Assembly (NCBI GenBank): GCA_963691655.1
Contig: OY829328.1
Span: forward strand, 88,292,400 to 88,356,399
Direction: 5' to 3'
DNA length: 64,000 nucleotides
From: Toxonevra muliebris
Taxonomy: Eukaryota; Arthropoda; Insecta; Diptera; Pallopteridae
The position numbers and the translations under genes are program-made. This document shows, one piece after another, positions 27,654 to 38,809 of the stretch; position 1 is the first letter of the stretch; every line of letters begins with the position of its first letter. Below the pieces are notes generated by a model. The model was not told where the DNA came from, did not search any database, and worked only from the letters and a program-made list of their open reading frames with translations.

Positions 27654-29687
27654 ATGCCTTTTAAATTTCTTAGCAGCACTTATCCACTACGTGATTATTT
27701 TTTCTGTGTGCCACATTTATGCCTGAGCTCAATGGGTTTTTGGCCAGAGAAACAAGAAGCTCACGAGCAACCGCAAAGTCACCGTCACTGGACCAAGGCG
27801 AATTTTCTAATATTATTTATTGGTGTCGTTACAGAAATACATGCAGGCTTTATGGCTGCAAAGGAATATGATTTAGAATTGGCACTCGATACATTATGTC
27901 CAGCGGCCACTTCAGCAGTAACGCTACTAAAAATGTTTCTTATTTGGTATTATCGTAACGATTTGCAAATGGTTCTGCAGCGTATGCATTGTATGCTCTA
28001 CGGAAAAGAAGAAGATGCTGTTCAGGAGAGTGGTGGGTGCTTGTATTGACTTTTTGTTCAACTTTTGTCTTATAAACTCATCTCTTGCAGCAAGTCTCAA
28101 TCTAGTAAAAGATAAAATAATACGTGCTCATGCAATTGTGGCAGCTCGATTGAATTTTATACCATTCGTTATGGGTTTCATCACTTGCACATCGTACAAC
28201 CTAAAGCCGTTATTGATTTCTTTATTACTTTTGGTACAAGGAAAACCAGTGGAGTGGAAAATGCCGTTCAATATGACGTAAGTTCGACTAGCTTAATAAA
28301 AATTTAAAGCACTTTGATGGAAGATACAAACAGTTGATAATATAGACGGATTCAATTCGTTAGCGTCTAGAAGAAAGGCAAGAAAATAGTGAATCGAACA
28401 CTTCTAATGCCGATTAAGGTCTCAATTTTCAAGTTAATGCAGTTTCAACTCACAACCAGAATGCGTCTGGAGTACGATTTCATCACATTTTTTAATATTT
28501 TGAGTGGACATAAAGAAAACTAAGCTCCCGTTTATAGTATAGTTCGAAATAGGGTTTTTTATGTTTAAACTTTTTCTTCCTTTATTTTTAGTATGCCATC
28601 GATATTATTTAAATCACCATTCTACCCGCTCACCTATATATTCACCGCATATACCGGTTACATTACGATTTTCATGTATGGCGGTTGCGATGCATTCTAT
28701 TTTGAATTTTGCTCTAATATTGCAGCATTATTTAAAATACTTCAAGAAGATATAAAATCCATGTTTTCAAAATATGAAAGTAACTTGTTTTTGTTATTAA
28801 AATTGTTAGAAAAGAACTTCAAGATTTATAAACTTTTACTTTCCCATCAAGATAACTGGCCACTAACATTGCAGCAATCAAAAGAAATAGAATCAAAATT
28901 GATACACATCATAAAACGACACAATGACATTATCGAGCTGACGTATTTCTTTCGAAAGCGTTATTCTATAATCACACTGGCGCATTTTGTCTCGGCGGGT
29001 ATGGTCATTGGTGCGAGCATTTTCGATCTAATGGCAGTGAGTAGGTTTAATCAAATGGTATGCATACATATAGTACGGTATCTATTTTAGTTTTCTGGTT
29101 TTGGCATCATAATTTATATTGGCTACACCATCGCAGTATTGGGTCAACTTTTTATTTATTGTTATGGTGGCAGTATGGTTGTAGAAAGTGTAAGTAAAAA
29201 GTGTTGAAATAAATAGATAGCTAAATCTAAATTTTTTTTTTCAATTTTGTCTAGAGCACCCAATTAGCCAAGGTAGTATCAACTTGCGATTGGCACATTT
29301 GTACTCCGAAATTGCGTCGCATGCTGTTATTGCTTATCATGCGTTCACAGAAGGCATTGACAATGGCGGTGCCTTTTTTTTCCCCATCATTATTCACTTT
29401 TACAACGGTAAGCACGTACAGTGAAAGTCCATAGATCTAACATTTCACTACGAGTGAAATAGAAGTTCATGAGTACAGTCGGGGTTTGAAAGAATTTCGG
29501 ATTAAGCTTTTTCGTATTATCTGTACTTTTGAAAATTTTATAAAGTAGATCAATTTTTATGTTTAAAATTGAATTCTAAGAAAATTGAATATTAAAATAT
29601 CTAGAATTATAATATAAATATTAAATTTCTTTGCAGATATTGCGTTCAGCTGGATCTATTATTGCCCTGGTTTCGTCATACAAATGA
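27654..29687 (+). CDS. Or24a: odorant receptor, orthologue of Drosophila Or24a
   Basis: This is a seven-transmembrane insect odorant receptor, expected to form a ligand-gated channel with Orco in the dendrite membrane of olfactory neurons. I assemble six exons: 27654-28032, 28091-28277, 28592-29036, 29091-29189, 29255-29407 and 29637-29687. The total is 1314 bases, 437 residues, with no internal stop, and every intron has GT/AG borders. Similarity to Drosophila Or24a runs along the whole length. Examples are FLSSTYPLRDYFF near the start, LALDTLCPAATSAVTLLKM near residue 80, FYPLTYIF and GYITIF mid-protein, ITLAHFVSAGMVIGASIFD, FSGFGIIIYIGYT, VPFFSPSL, and the Or-type end ILRSAGSIIALVSSYK. The exon 1 donor is ambiguous: 28032 is preferred over 28029, both phase 1, giving QESASL or QETSL. 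The exon 3 donor GTGAGT at 29037 gives a protein exactly collinear with the fly one. The start ATG is the first in frame after the TATA box. The gene is isolated from the Gr cluster. Confidence 0.92.
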
Positions 29688-29741
29688 TTTAGTTTCTTTA
29701 ACAATATTTCATTAAATGTATGTGTGACGTAGTAACACAAA

Positions 29742-29747
29742 AATAAA
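29742..29747 (+). terminator. poly(A) signal of the Or24a-like gene
   Basis: An AATAAA hexamer lies 55 bases after the TGA stop (29685-29687). It is the first such hexamer downstream of the gene. Confidence 0.6.
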
Positions 29748-29759
29748 GAAAAATTAACA

Positions 29760-32515
29760 CAGCCTTAGCATTTCCAGTTTTCATGTAGAACTGACCTGAG
29801 TAGTGTCACCTTCTCTGAAGCATCCATTTGTTTTAAATTTAGTACGACCCATATTTAAATGAGCCACAATCACTATCATATTTTCTCACGAAGTAATATC
29901 TATTTCTAACTCAAGTCCCAAACAGCAAGACTTTGTAGGACTCATGTCAAGGACAAAGCCTTAGCGTTTTTAGCAATAATTGTAGTCTATCGCTTTATAT
30001 TCCTTCTGTGGTTTTTCTCTCTCTCTATCGATTGTATGAAGATTGAGCAAACTAAGTATCAGAAACTGGTAGTTATTTGTTGTTGTTGCGTTGCCTACAA
30101 CAATGATACAATATCAGGTGTTAGCTTTTTGAGAAACGATGTAATTTCGCACTCAAGACTTAAACTAAACTTTCACATATTTTTTTTCAAAGATGGATTT
30201 ATATAGAACTGTCAAGGATACTGGTGCTGATCCATTTGTTGAGTAACATGAAGCCTTACTTAATTGCTCCGTAAATGGCATGTTTCTGTCTTTTTGATTA
30301 ATTTACTAATTTTGGTGATGAAATATGTCATAAAAAAGATTATTCTAGTTTTATTCTGTCCGGATTAAACTCCATCTATAGGTGGAATTGTCAGCATTTC
30401 ATATTGGTTTTGTATGTCATTTGTGAGTATTGGAAATGAAACCTCATTTAATTTAGCTAGTAGCGGGTAATTTTTCAGACCTTTTGGATCGAATTTTAAA
30501 TATTTCAGCTTAAAACCAGTTCTTTCCAATAATACTATTCATTTTATTGTATAGTATTGCCTTCGATTGTAATTCTCACCTACTTTACAATATTTTCACT
30601 TACATAGATTGTTAAAATAAAAGAGGTATCTCAAATATCACTGACAAGGAACCGTAGCAGGGTTTGAAACGATCGTCTGTTTTGCTTGTTCTATAACTTT
30701 TGTTACTAAATTAAATTTGCTTAGCTCTTGAAAGTGGATGGCAGCACGCCTACAAATTTCTTTTACACTTCAGGTGCTGAGGAGGAAAATAAGACTATGG
30801 ATCATTCTTTACATATCTTCCCCAACTACTTTTAAATCTATATAAGTGCCTACTAAATAATAATATGTTTAATCGTAAATTTAGTAGACTAAGAGGAATT
30901 CTTTAATCGCTTAAATGGCTCTCTTATGTTGTCTCATGCGACCAAAGTTATGCAACCCTTTCCATTTCACGTAAACTGGGTCTTAATGTCTCTGTTTCTC
31001 TAGATTTATTGCACTCATTAATAACCAATTCCAAGCATACAGAAGCTTTAGTCCTTCATTAAATATTTTCCATTTTTAATTTTAAAATTAATTATGAATA
31101 TATTGCGTTGGTTGTATATAGATAGGTGCATGGCTCTAATTATACAACAAATAACTTTTGCATACAAATGTAAATAAGTATGATTTATTCTAAGATATAA
31201 ATTATGAATAGCAGCATTTAAAATAACGCCTCCTGCCTGTCATTTGAAAATGTCTTTACTTCACAGTGAAAAACACTGAAGTCCTTGGCAAATAACCGAG
31301 TGGAAAATCTTAATAAAATAAAAATTATATTTAGCATTTTATCAAGACACACAGTCTGCAATGTGTGTGTGTGTGTGGGCATATGTACATTCACATATTC
31401 ATTGTCTACATTATCCATAAGTGCTCATATATTTGTATAAAAAGTGAGTAACTAAATATAATTAAATCTAAAAATGCAACCGAAATATGAAAAGAAAAAA
31501 GCCCTTGACTAATAACTGCTCGAAATTTCAAAAATTTATCGTTAATGTTAGGACATTTATTACGTATTCATTTCAAATTGTCTGGTAAGCAGTTAAAAGG
31601 ATTTATCATATAACGCAGCAAAAGTGCTATTAGTCACACAAAAGATACTTGAATAACAGTGTCTTAAGTTAACAAAATTGAAGTTGATTGAAAGATAGAC
31701 TTTATTTGCTTAAAAACTATATAACATAGAGAGCAAAATTCGCTCTGCTGATTTCTTAGAATGCTACATAAAATAGTATTCCCAGATGTTAAGTAAATAT
31801 GTACACAAAAAAGATTCAAGCATTTATAATTGACATTCCGACTGATAAGAGAGATTATTCCATTTAGCCAATAATGGCAATGAAACTCTCAAGCTCTCAA
31901 TTCAAAGCAAATTTAAAGCAAATTCAATAATATGTGTATATTTCTATCATGTCATTTATTGCTTAAAACTAAGAGAGAAAAACCAATGAAAATTACTCGT
32001 ATGTACATATGTATGTAATTCAATTCCACATTATTCATACGACATGTAGTGCTCGTAAATTAAATGCGTTGCCCTTGAAAATATAAAAAACGAGACAATA
32101 TTGAAATTTTATACTTGTGCACATAGAAATTACACTGATACAAGTGTCTCTATATTATGGCGCACATGTCTGTCCCCCAAGGGGGTGAATGTCTTTACGC
32201 GGGAAATTTTATTGCTCATGTGCACTTTTATGCACATTTTAACTATCAAATAAATTGAATTTTTAATTTTTCACACGCGCACAAGCACATGGGCATATCT
32301 GTGCTAAAAAAATTGTATCTATATTTTAGAATACTGGTAACTAGTGTGAATTTTCAAATAATTTTTAGAATCATTATTATTATTTCAAGCATGGTCTTTG
32401 ATTTTGAAACAGAGCTACATTTTCTATGATATTTCTATTAACAAAAAAAAAACTATCAATCTTGTTTTACAACTTAAATTGTTATTCCTTGTTACTACTA
32501 CTATTTTTTGATTTT
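29760..32515. other. non-coding AT-rich DNA
   Basis: No gene supported. It has a (TG)n tract at about 31362-31376 and a perfect palindrome CCCCCAAGGGGG at 32174-32185. The moderately mixed-composition stretch after the receptor (29760-31000) shows no coding frame. Confidence 0.6.
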
Positions 32516-32517
32516 TA

Positions 32518-32592
32518 GCGTGCCGAGATTTAAGCCCGGGCACCTTTACGTAGCTGTCCAGCACACTAACCATTAGGCTATGGCTATTCATT
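32518..32592 (-). repeat. tRNA-like head of a SINE or degenerate tRNA pseudogene
   Basis: On the minus strand TAGCCTAATGG matches the pol III A box (TRGYNNARNGG) exactly. It is followed at tRNA-like spacing by a T-arm with five-base stem CCGGG/CTCGG, a seven-base loop CTTAAAT, and a weak B box. Flanking TAGC/GCTA can pair as a partial acceptor stem. It has no 3' CCA-adjacent discriminator pattern and no clean anticodon arm. A tRNA-derived SINE therefore fits better than a working tRNA. An A/T-rich tail follows on the minus strand (below 32518). Confidence 0.5.
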
Positions 32593-32599
32593 TCTTTAT

Positions 32600-34780
32600 A
32601 TGAGTGACACTGTTTTAATTTTATTTTATTCTTTTCATCTTTGGCAAGTACACTCTACCTTTTGTGTTACATTGTTGCCGCGATCTTATGGGATGAAGTT
32701 TATATGCGGTATGGTAACTCTAAAATAGTAAAGTAGTAAAATTTTACAAAGAAATAATAATGAGGTTGCTGTAGTGATGAATGAAAGCGTCAACCTTAGA
32801 GAAGGTGAAGAGGGGTTTGTTGTAGGATTTTCGTTTATTTGCGGGTTAAATTTTCAAGTCAGCAATTTTTGTTTTTGGGTATTTCTTTTTATTGCGCTTG
32901 CTTGAATATTTCGCATTTTATTTTTCATACATATGTATGCATGTGCATGAATGAAATGCTAAGTGTGATAAAGTTTAAACTTTATGAGGCTTTATTTATT
33001 TCAGTTTTATTGAAATATTGTAGATAAACTGAAGAGTTCAATATGCATAGAATAAACGTTTCCAAAACAAAACATTTTCTTTTTTACTTTTAAGGGAACT
33101 TTCCTGAATACGTTCAATTGCGTGATGTAGTTCAAATATACTTTTTTACACATTTGGTTTGATAATAAAAATCTGCATCAATTTAAAATTTTTTTTTTTT
33201 TATCAAACTTTTACAATAAAATTTAGCATACTCTAAAACTCGACTTCTAAAATCTATGCAACAAAAAATATAAACATTTCATCATAGGATACGAAAAAGG
33301 CTTCAAAAGAAAAAAAACATTTTTAAACCTTTTTCTGACTTATTTGCTACACCAAATATGATTTTTATCCTTTGTACCAATGTTTTTTTTAAGGTTTCAA
33401 AAGCAACAGCAACAAAAACCACATAAATTCGTGTACAAATTATGCAAATATTACCCATAAATTCTTTTCACGGTTTCTTTGTTTTCAAGAAAACTGTGTG
33501 TGTGTGAATTTCCTTTAATATATACTCATTAGCATAAACTCATGCAAGCTTATACATAAGATGGGATACATATGTGTGGAGCTATACATATTCTTTATAG
33601 CTATCTACGAGTAAGTATCACAGCATCTTAGACGAAACCTTTTCCTTTACGCTCGCTCGCATGAATGCTTTTAAAAGTAGCTGGAAAATATTAATTTTTG
33701 CGGTAAATTTATTTCATTTTGTTATTGCAAATTTATTAACACATTTTGTGGTTTCATTATTATTATTATTAATGACTTTTTTTTAATAAAAAATATACGA
33801 AATTACTCAAACGCAATGTAGAGCAAGTAAAAGATCTTCTTTTAAATTTTTCAAAATAAACAATCATTCAATGCATATATAAAACTAATTCCTGATTAGT
33901 TAGGTAGTCTCAATTGATCTCACTCCCGAAATAGTTACAATTGCGTTTTTATGAATCTTTTTGGCAAAGAATTACCTTTCTTTTGTAAATATGGATTCAA
34001 TTATTTCAATTTTCTTTCGAAAAACCGCTTATCAATACTATAGCACGTTTAAATATGCTGCATCAACCATTTGTTAGCGCTTTCATGATGATAATCCAAC
34101 AACGATGAGGAACTGGATTCCAAAGGCAAATTGTAAAATAAGAGAACAATTCCGATTGAAATTGAAATATTTCATTAAAATGCCACAAAAGCCACCAACA
34201 GACAACTGCAAATGGATTATAATTTCCGCTGGCTGCCACCATAATTATCTGAATATGAGCACTGAATTGGTGTAATTTAATTTTAAATTTATATTTTGTT
34301 GTTGCAACAATTGCAATGCATCGTTCTCCATTTTAACATTATTGCATGTTACTATTTGTAATTGTTTTTTATGATACTCTTACCAAAATGGTAACTGCAA
34401 ACTTAATCAGTGGTTTTATCATATTCATTGTAAAATATATTAATATTTTTCTGCAAAAATTAATTTATTTACATTTTTGCCAAACACGCTGTTTTCATGG
34501 AAATCATCTCTATAGTGTGGCATATAGACAAATAATACGTGGTTTGTTGTGTTTGTTTTCATGAAACAAATGCATTTATCTGAAAATGAATTAAAATTCA
34601 AAATTTATATAAAATACTTACACTATAGTACTCAAGCTTTAATATCAATTTGTCTGTCATCAATTTCGTTATTAACATTTCCGGTATATTTCATTTGAAT
34701 AGAAGCACTCAATATTGCCTGCAATTATAATAATATTTTTGGTTATTATAGTATAGTCATTATAAAAATTTACTTCATTA
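32600..34780. other. non-coding AT-rich DNA
   Basis: No gene supported. It contains A/T homopolymers, TTATTATTATTA repeats near 33758 and CATATGTATGCATG-type words common across this window. Short open frames lack support. Confidence 0.6.
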
Positions 34781-35166
34781 TTCAGTAACTATTGGTGGGG
34801 TATGATAGATTCAAAAACCACAAAAATCAGTCCTAGGGTTGCAAAGCAACCCCCCTCTCCCCCCAAAAAAAAATCCCCCCTTTGGTGAAAAAAACATTTT
34901 TTCACTAATAACTGGTTAACCGTTGGAGATATCAAAAAATTACTTACCACAAAAAAAAATCTTGAGTGATTTCCTAAGATTTTCGTATATGTCATAGTTT
35001 TCGAGATATTTTAATACTTTAGTACAGTACTGTGGATGCGCGCGCATCTTTGTTTAAATTTTCATTTATTCACCAAAGAGGGGGTTTTTGGGGGAGTAGC
35101 TCTGCAACCCCAGAACTGATTTTTGTGGTTTTTCCATCTATCATACCCCCACTAACAATTACTGAA
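34781..35166. mobile_element. ~386-bp inverted-repeat element with ~100-bp arms
   Basis: The left arm (34781-34889) begins TTCAGTAACTATTGGTGGGG, followed by TATGATAGAT and AACCACAAAAATCAGT. The right arm (35068-35166) carries the reverse complement of these in the same order. Both arms contain C/G runs (CCCCCCTCTCCCCCC; GGGGGTTTTTGGGGG) and a TTTGGTGAA word at the inner end. The centre (about 178 bp) includes TGGAGATATC and TTTTCGAGATAT and has no coding frame. It looks like a non-autonomous foldback or MITE-type element. Weak symmetry continues outside both arms, so the true ends may lie further out. Short open frames inside are artefacts. Confidence 0.6.
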
Positions 35167-35169
35167 AAA

Positions 35170-38100
35170 AAAATCACAGTTAAGAATTTTTATGAACTTT
35201 TGGTGCATTTTTTACTCTACCGACTGGGCTATTATTGTAAAAAAAAAATAATTGAAATAATCATAGAAAACTATTGTTAAAAGGTGGAAACCTTAATATA
35301 GCCTCACAGAACTCCTGGATATGTTCAACGGTTATTTCGGGTTCTTTTTCCACTAACCACATATTCATCTTTGAATTGAGCAAAACTAAACTTTGTAAAG
35401 TAGAATCCTAGAAGAAACTCAAAACAAACGTGCCAGAAATTGAATGGCCGGAGTTCCAGTCCTTCAAATAGTCGCTTTTATAATGAAGTATCTGGATGCA
35501 AGATGTTCTCTGCATTATTTAGCTTTGCTAATGTTTGATGTAGATTTCTTCACAGGTTTAGCATATATTTCATGCCACTTCCGGGATGGGTCATGGTATT
35601 GATGATTTTGTTTTGAAGGGATACTCTGAAGTAGGGGTAAGAGATAAAATTTTAGCTCAGACCGAGAAAATGATACTAACTGATGTGACGAACCTACCTA
35701 TAATGCCGTTAGAAAACGCTCTCTTACATACTTGTAAAGTATCTCAGTTAAGTATGCCAGAGGCCACAGAAAACTTCAAGTTGTAATTCATTTTGATTAG
35801 GTTCCAAAGTACGTGGAATAGAAACCGATAAAAACGAAACGAAAGAAAACGAGCTGTGGAAATATCCATCGATGAACTGCAAAACTGATTCGATGTACTT
35901 TTGCATGAAGAAATTTTTCACAAATTCAGGTTCTTCCAAAACGAAGGAAATTGCTCAAAATTTTAATATTTCACAAGGTGGGTAACTAAAGTTTAAGCTC
36001 ATTTGCTATGCAAACTAGTAAGCCGAAACCGTAAAGCTGAGGCTAAACAAAAGTAGACAACACTAAGTAAATGGTAGTCCGATGAAACAAGCTACGTAAA
36101 ATGGAAGAATTATGCTTTCTGTGTAAACTTTCGTGGCATTTAGGAGGTAACCCATTTCGAAATGCCAACCATTCTTAAAATTAAATATTAAAAAAAAATA
36201 CATTCTTCTAACTGCGTAACTTAAGTAATATTACCGAAAATTGTTTACCTAAATTAAATTACACAAATGTTCAATTTGAGCAGAACCACTTCATTATGGA
36301 ATGTTCAATAAGTTTTAAATTCTATGGCATTTAGAGTACCTACGTAAAAGAAGAATGGAGGTACTTGAAATAGAAATATTAAAAAATTTATTTGCGCACA
36401 GATACAGATATATACTTCAATGATATCTACCTGCCCATACTTAGTTGAACTCTACGTAGTCTAGAAGCCTACTGCTGTAATTGTAGAACATTTTTAAAGT
36501 AGTAAACCATGAAATAAAAACAAAATTTAAACTTAAAACCATCTGTTGATAATACAGAAGAAACTTTTTTATTTGATTGCTACCATTTTTGCAGGCTATA
36601 CGAATGCACATATATAGAATAGTTATGATGAAATTTTTATTTTGTAGAATTTCTACTGAAATTGTATTACTGCTTAAGTACTTGAGTGTAAAGCTCGAGT
36701 AGGTAGATTGCCTACAATCGAGTGTAGAATGAACAACGACATATTTAGCTATATTTCACATTGTACTTTTTATTTATATCCGATTGAATCGCCCAGAGTG
36801 TAAATAAAATAAAAACTTCTTATGAAACCTACCAGTAAAAAAAAAATAGTACGCTTCATTGAGAGGTTTTAAAGTGTTTGTGTTACGCACTCTCTGCTTC
36901 TTTAAGATAATTTTGAAAAAATTTAAAATGGCACACGAGCATCGAAAAAAGGCAAAAAAAATTATATGTGCATAAAGCATGACATGCTATTTGCTGTTTT
37001 GCTTGCATACTTTTAGGCGTTTATTTTTGATTATCATTTCATATAAAACAAAATTGCAAATTTAAACAAAACAAAAAATAAAGTAGTTGTTGTTTGTATA
37101 TGCGAAATATATCCTGCCATTTTTTTCTTTAACTATTTTGGTAAACAAATTTCACAGGCAAAAGCACAAAGTTACTGAAGAAAAATCTTTTTTTCACAAA
37201 AAAAGAACTAAATCAATAACAATGGCACCAAACTAATACGGATTTTCTAAATGAATATTTGCCTTGTCCCTTTTTTACGTCAGCTATGTGTTTGTGACTT
37301 ACTTAACCCGAATGCATGTATACATGTTAGTGTTAAAGCACGACAACAGCTGTGGTTACAAAATTTCGATAAAAAGGATGTTGTCTGCTACTTCCTCTCA
37401 AACACAATTGTTGTAATGCTGTTACAATGCAAATAATATTAAGAGTTGACAGATAGTCAGACCGTATGTATTTTTTTTTTGTATGTGAAATACATAAAAA
37501 ATCAATCTCTTTGACTTTGGAAAGATATTTTCAAACATTTCTTTATTTTTCTTTATCGTAAACTTTACACACACACAAACATACACACGATTCTTTGTGC
37601 TTTGTTAAAGCAGGTTTAATGAAAATTTAAAATTTATTTTCGTCTTCCTTTTGTTGTTAATCTTTTGACACCAACAAAGCGTCTATAAAAATCGTTTTTC
37701 TATTAGAGATATTGGTGCTAGTTTTATACTATATTAGATTTTTGACATGAATTTTATGCTTAAGCTCTGGTCAGCTTTGAAAAATAAAACTTTTATTTCA
37801 GGCTTGTGCATATATTGATTTTATTAGGAAATTTTGCTCAACAAAAAATGCAAGAGCGACTTTTCCTTGCTTAAAGTATGATAAAACTAATGAACCTGTG
37901 TCAAGTTGTGACTGCGTGTATATTGACAAATACTAGAGCTACAGAAACAAAAATTCCATATGCAAAAAATGAAAGGATATAAGGGTGTATTTATAAAGAC
38001 AATTAGATATCAGAAAAGGATTGAATATCATTTAAGAACGGGCTGCTTCATAGGTTGCTTTCTCCCTAAAATTCTTTAAAATTTATGCATACTAATGTTC

Positions 38101-38550
38101 TTGAATATGTACAAAAGCAAAAAGATCAAGAATGCTCAGTTCAGGGACACTAAAATATAAGATTTGGGTACAAAAACAGGCTTACGCTTGTTCATGAAAA
38201 TAGTTGGCACAAATATATAGTTTCACAATGTGTACCAAATTTATTTAGGTTTGAGTGATGTTCATCAGTATTCAAATGGAAATCCTGCCTGCCTTTCCGA
38301 AGATCCCATTGGAATATTTTTTAAACCATAGTAGAAAATGGATTTCTTGGCACAAGAAACCCTGGAGTGTAAAATTTCAATAAAATTGGTTGGCGCTCCA
38401 ATAAAAGGATAAATTCAACTTTCCCCTGATTTTGAATTTTGATTTTGATATATGTGTGCAAGCAGTAAACACATTCAAACATTTTTTGTGAAATTTTGTG
38501 TGTCAGTTTCTTTTGGATCAACAAACTAATTTTTTGGCATTTCTTTTACT
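35170..38550. other. non-coding DNA
   Basis: No gene supported. 35280-36120 is less AT-rich and could be an unidentified old repeat or a lost coding fragment; I see no family match. The best Su(Hw)-like site of the window is at 37003-37019. Confidence 0.5.
37003..37019 (+). promoter_or_regulatory. best Su(Hw)-like insulator motif
   Basis: TTGCATACTTTTAGGCG is the consensus of at least nine similar 17-base words in this window and matches the remembered Su(Hw) site (TGCATACTTT core). It has no gene next to it, so a stand-alone insulator or boundary site is possible. Confidence 0.5.
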
Positions 38551-38805
38551 TCAAAAATATTCCAAAGGGGGCTCCGGAACAAAGGTTAGAAAAATGGGGA
38601 AAACTTTAATGTAATCTTGTACTGTAGTGCCATCTATGCGCCGACCGATTGTGCTGAAATTTTGCACACTAGAATTTTTTAAGCTAGAAAACTTAGCCTC
38701 TATTTCGATCTAAAATATATTTCAAAGGGGGCTCCGCAGCAAAAATCAGGGGAAGCGTAATTTTTCCTTGCACTGAAACGCCACCTATGGACCTACCGAT
38801 TTTGT
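38551..38805. repeat. tandem repeat, ~160-bp unit, about 1.6 copies
   Basis: Copy 1 starts near 38551 (AATATTCCAAAGGGGGCTCC) and copy 2 near 38711 (ATATTTCAAAGGGGGCTCC). Each is followed at matching distance by a block like GCCATCTATGCGCCGACCGAT or GCCACCTATGGACCTACCGA. Copy 2 is shorter. The unit is non-coding and more GC-rich than its surroundings. It is probably a dispersed repeat family that has duplicated locally. Confidence 0.6.
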
Positions 38806-38809
38806 TGCG

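Noticed and set aside
34789..35280. Open frames on both strands inside the inverted repeat
   Set aside because: The two frames mirror each other because the arms are reverse complements; poly-C/G and poly-A tracts supply the residues.
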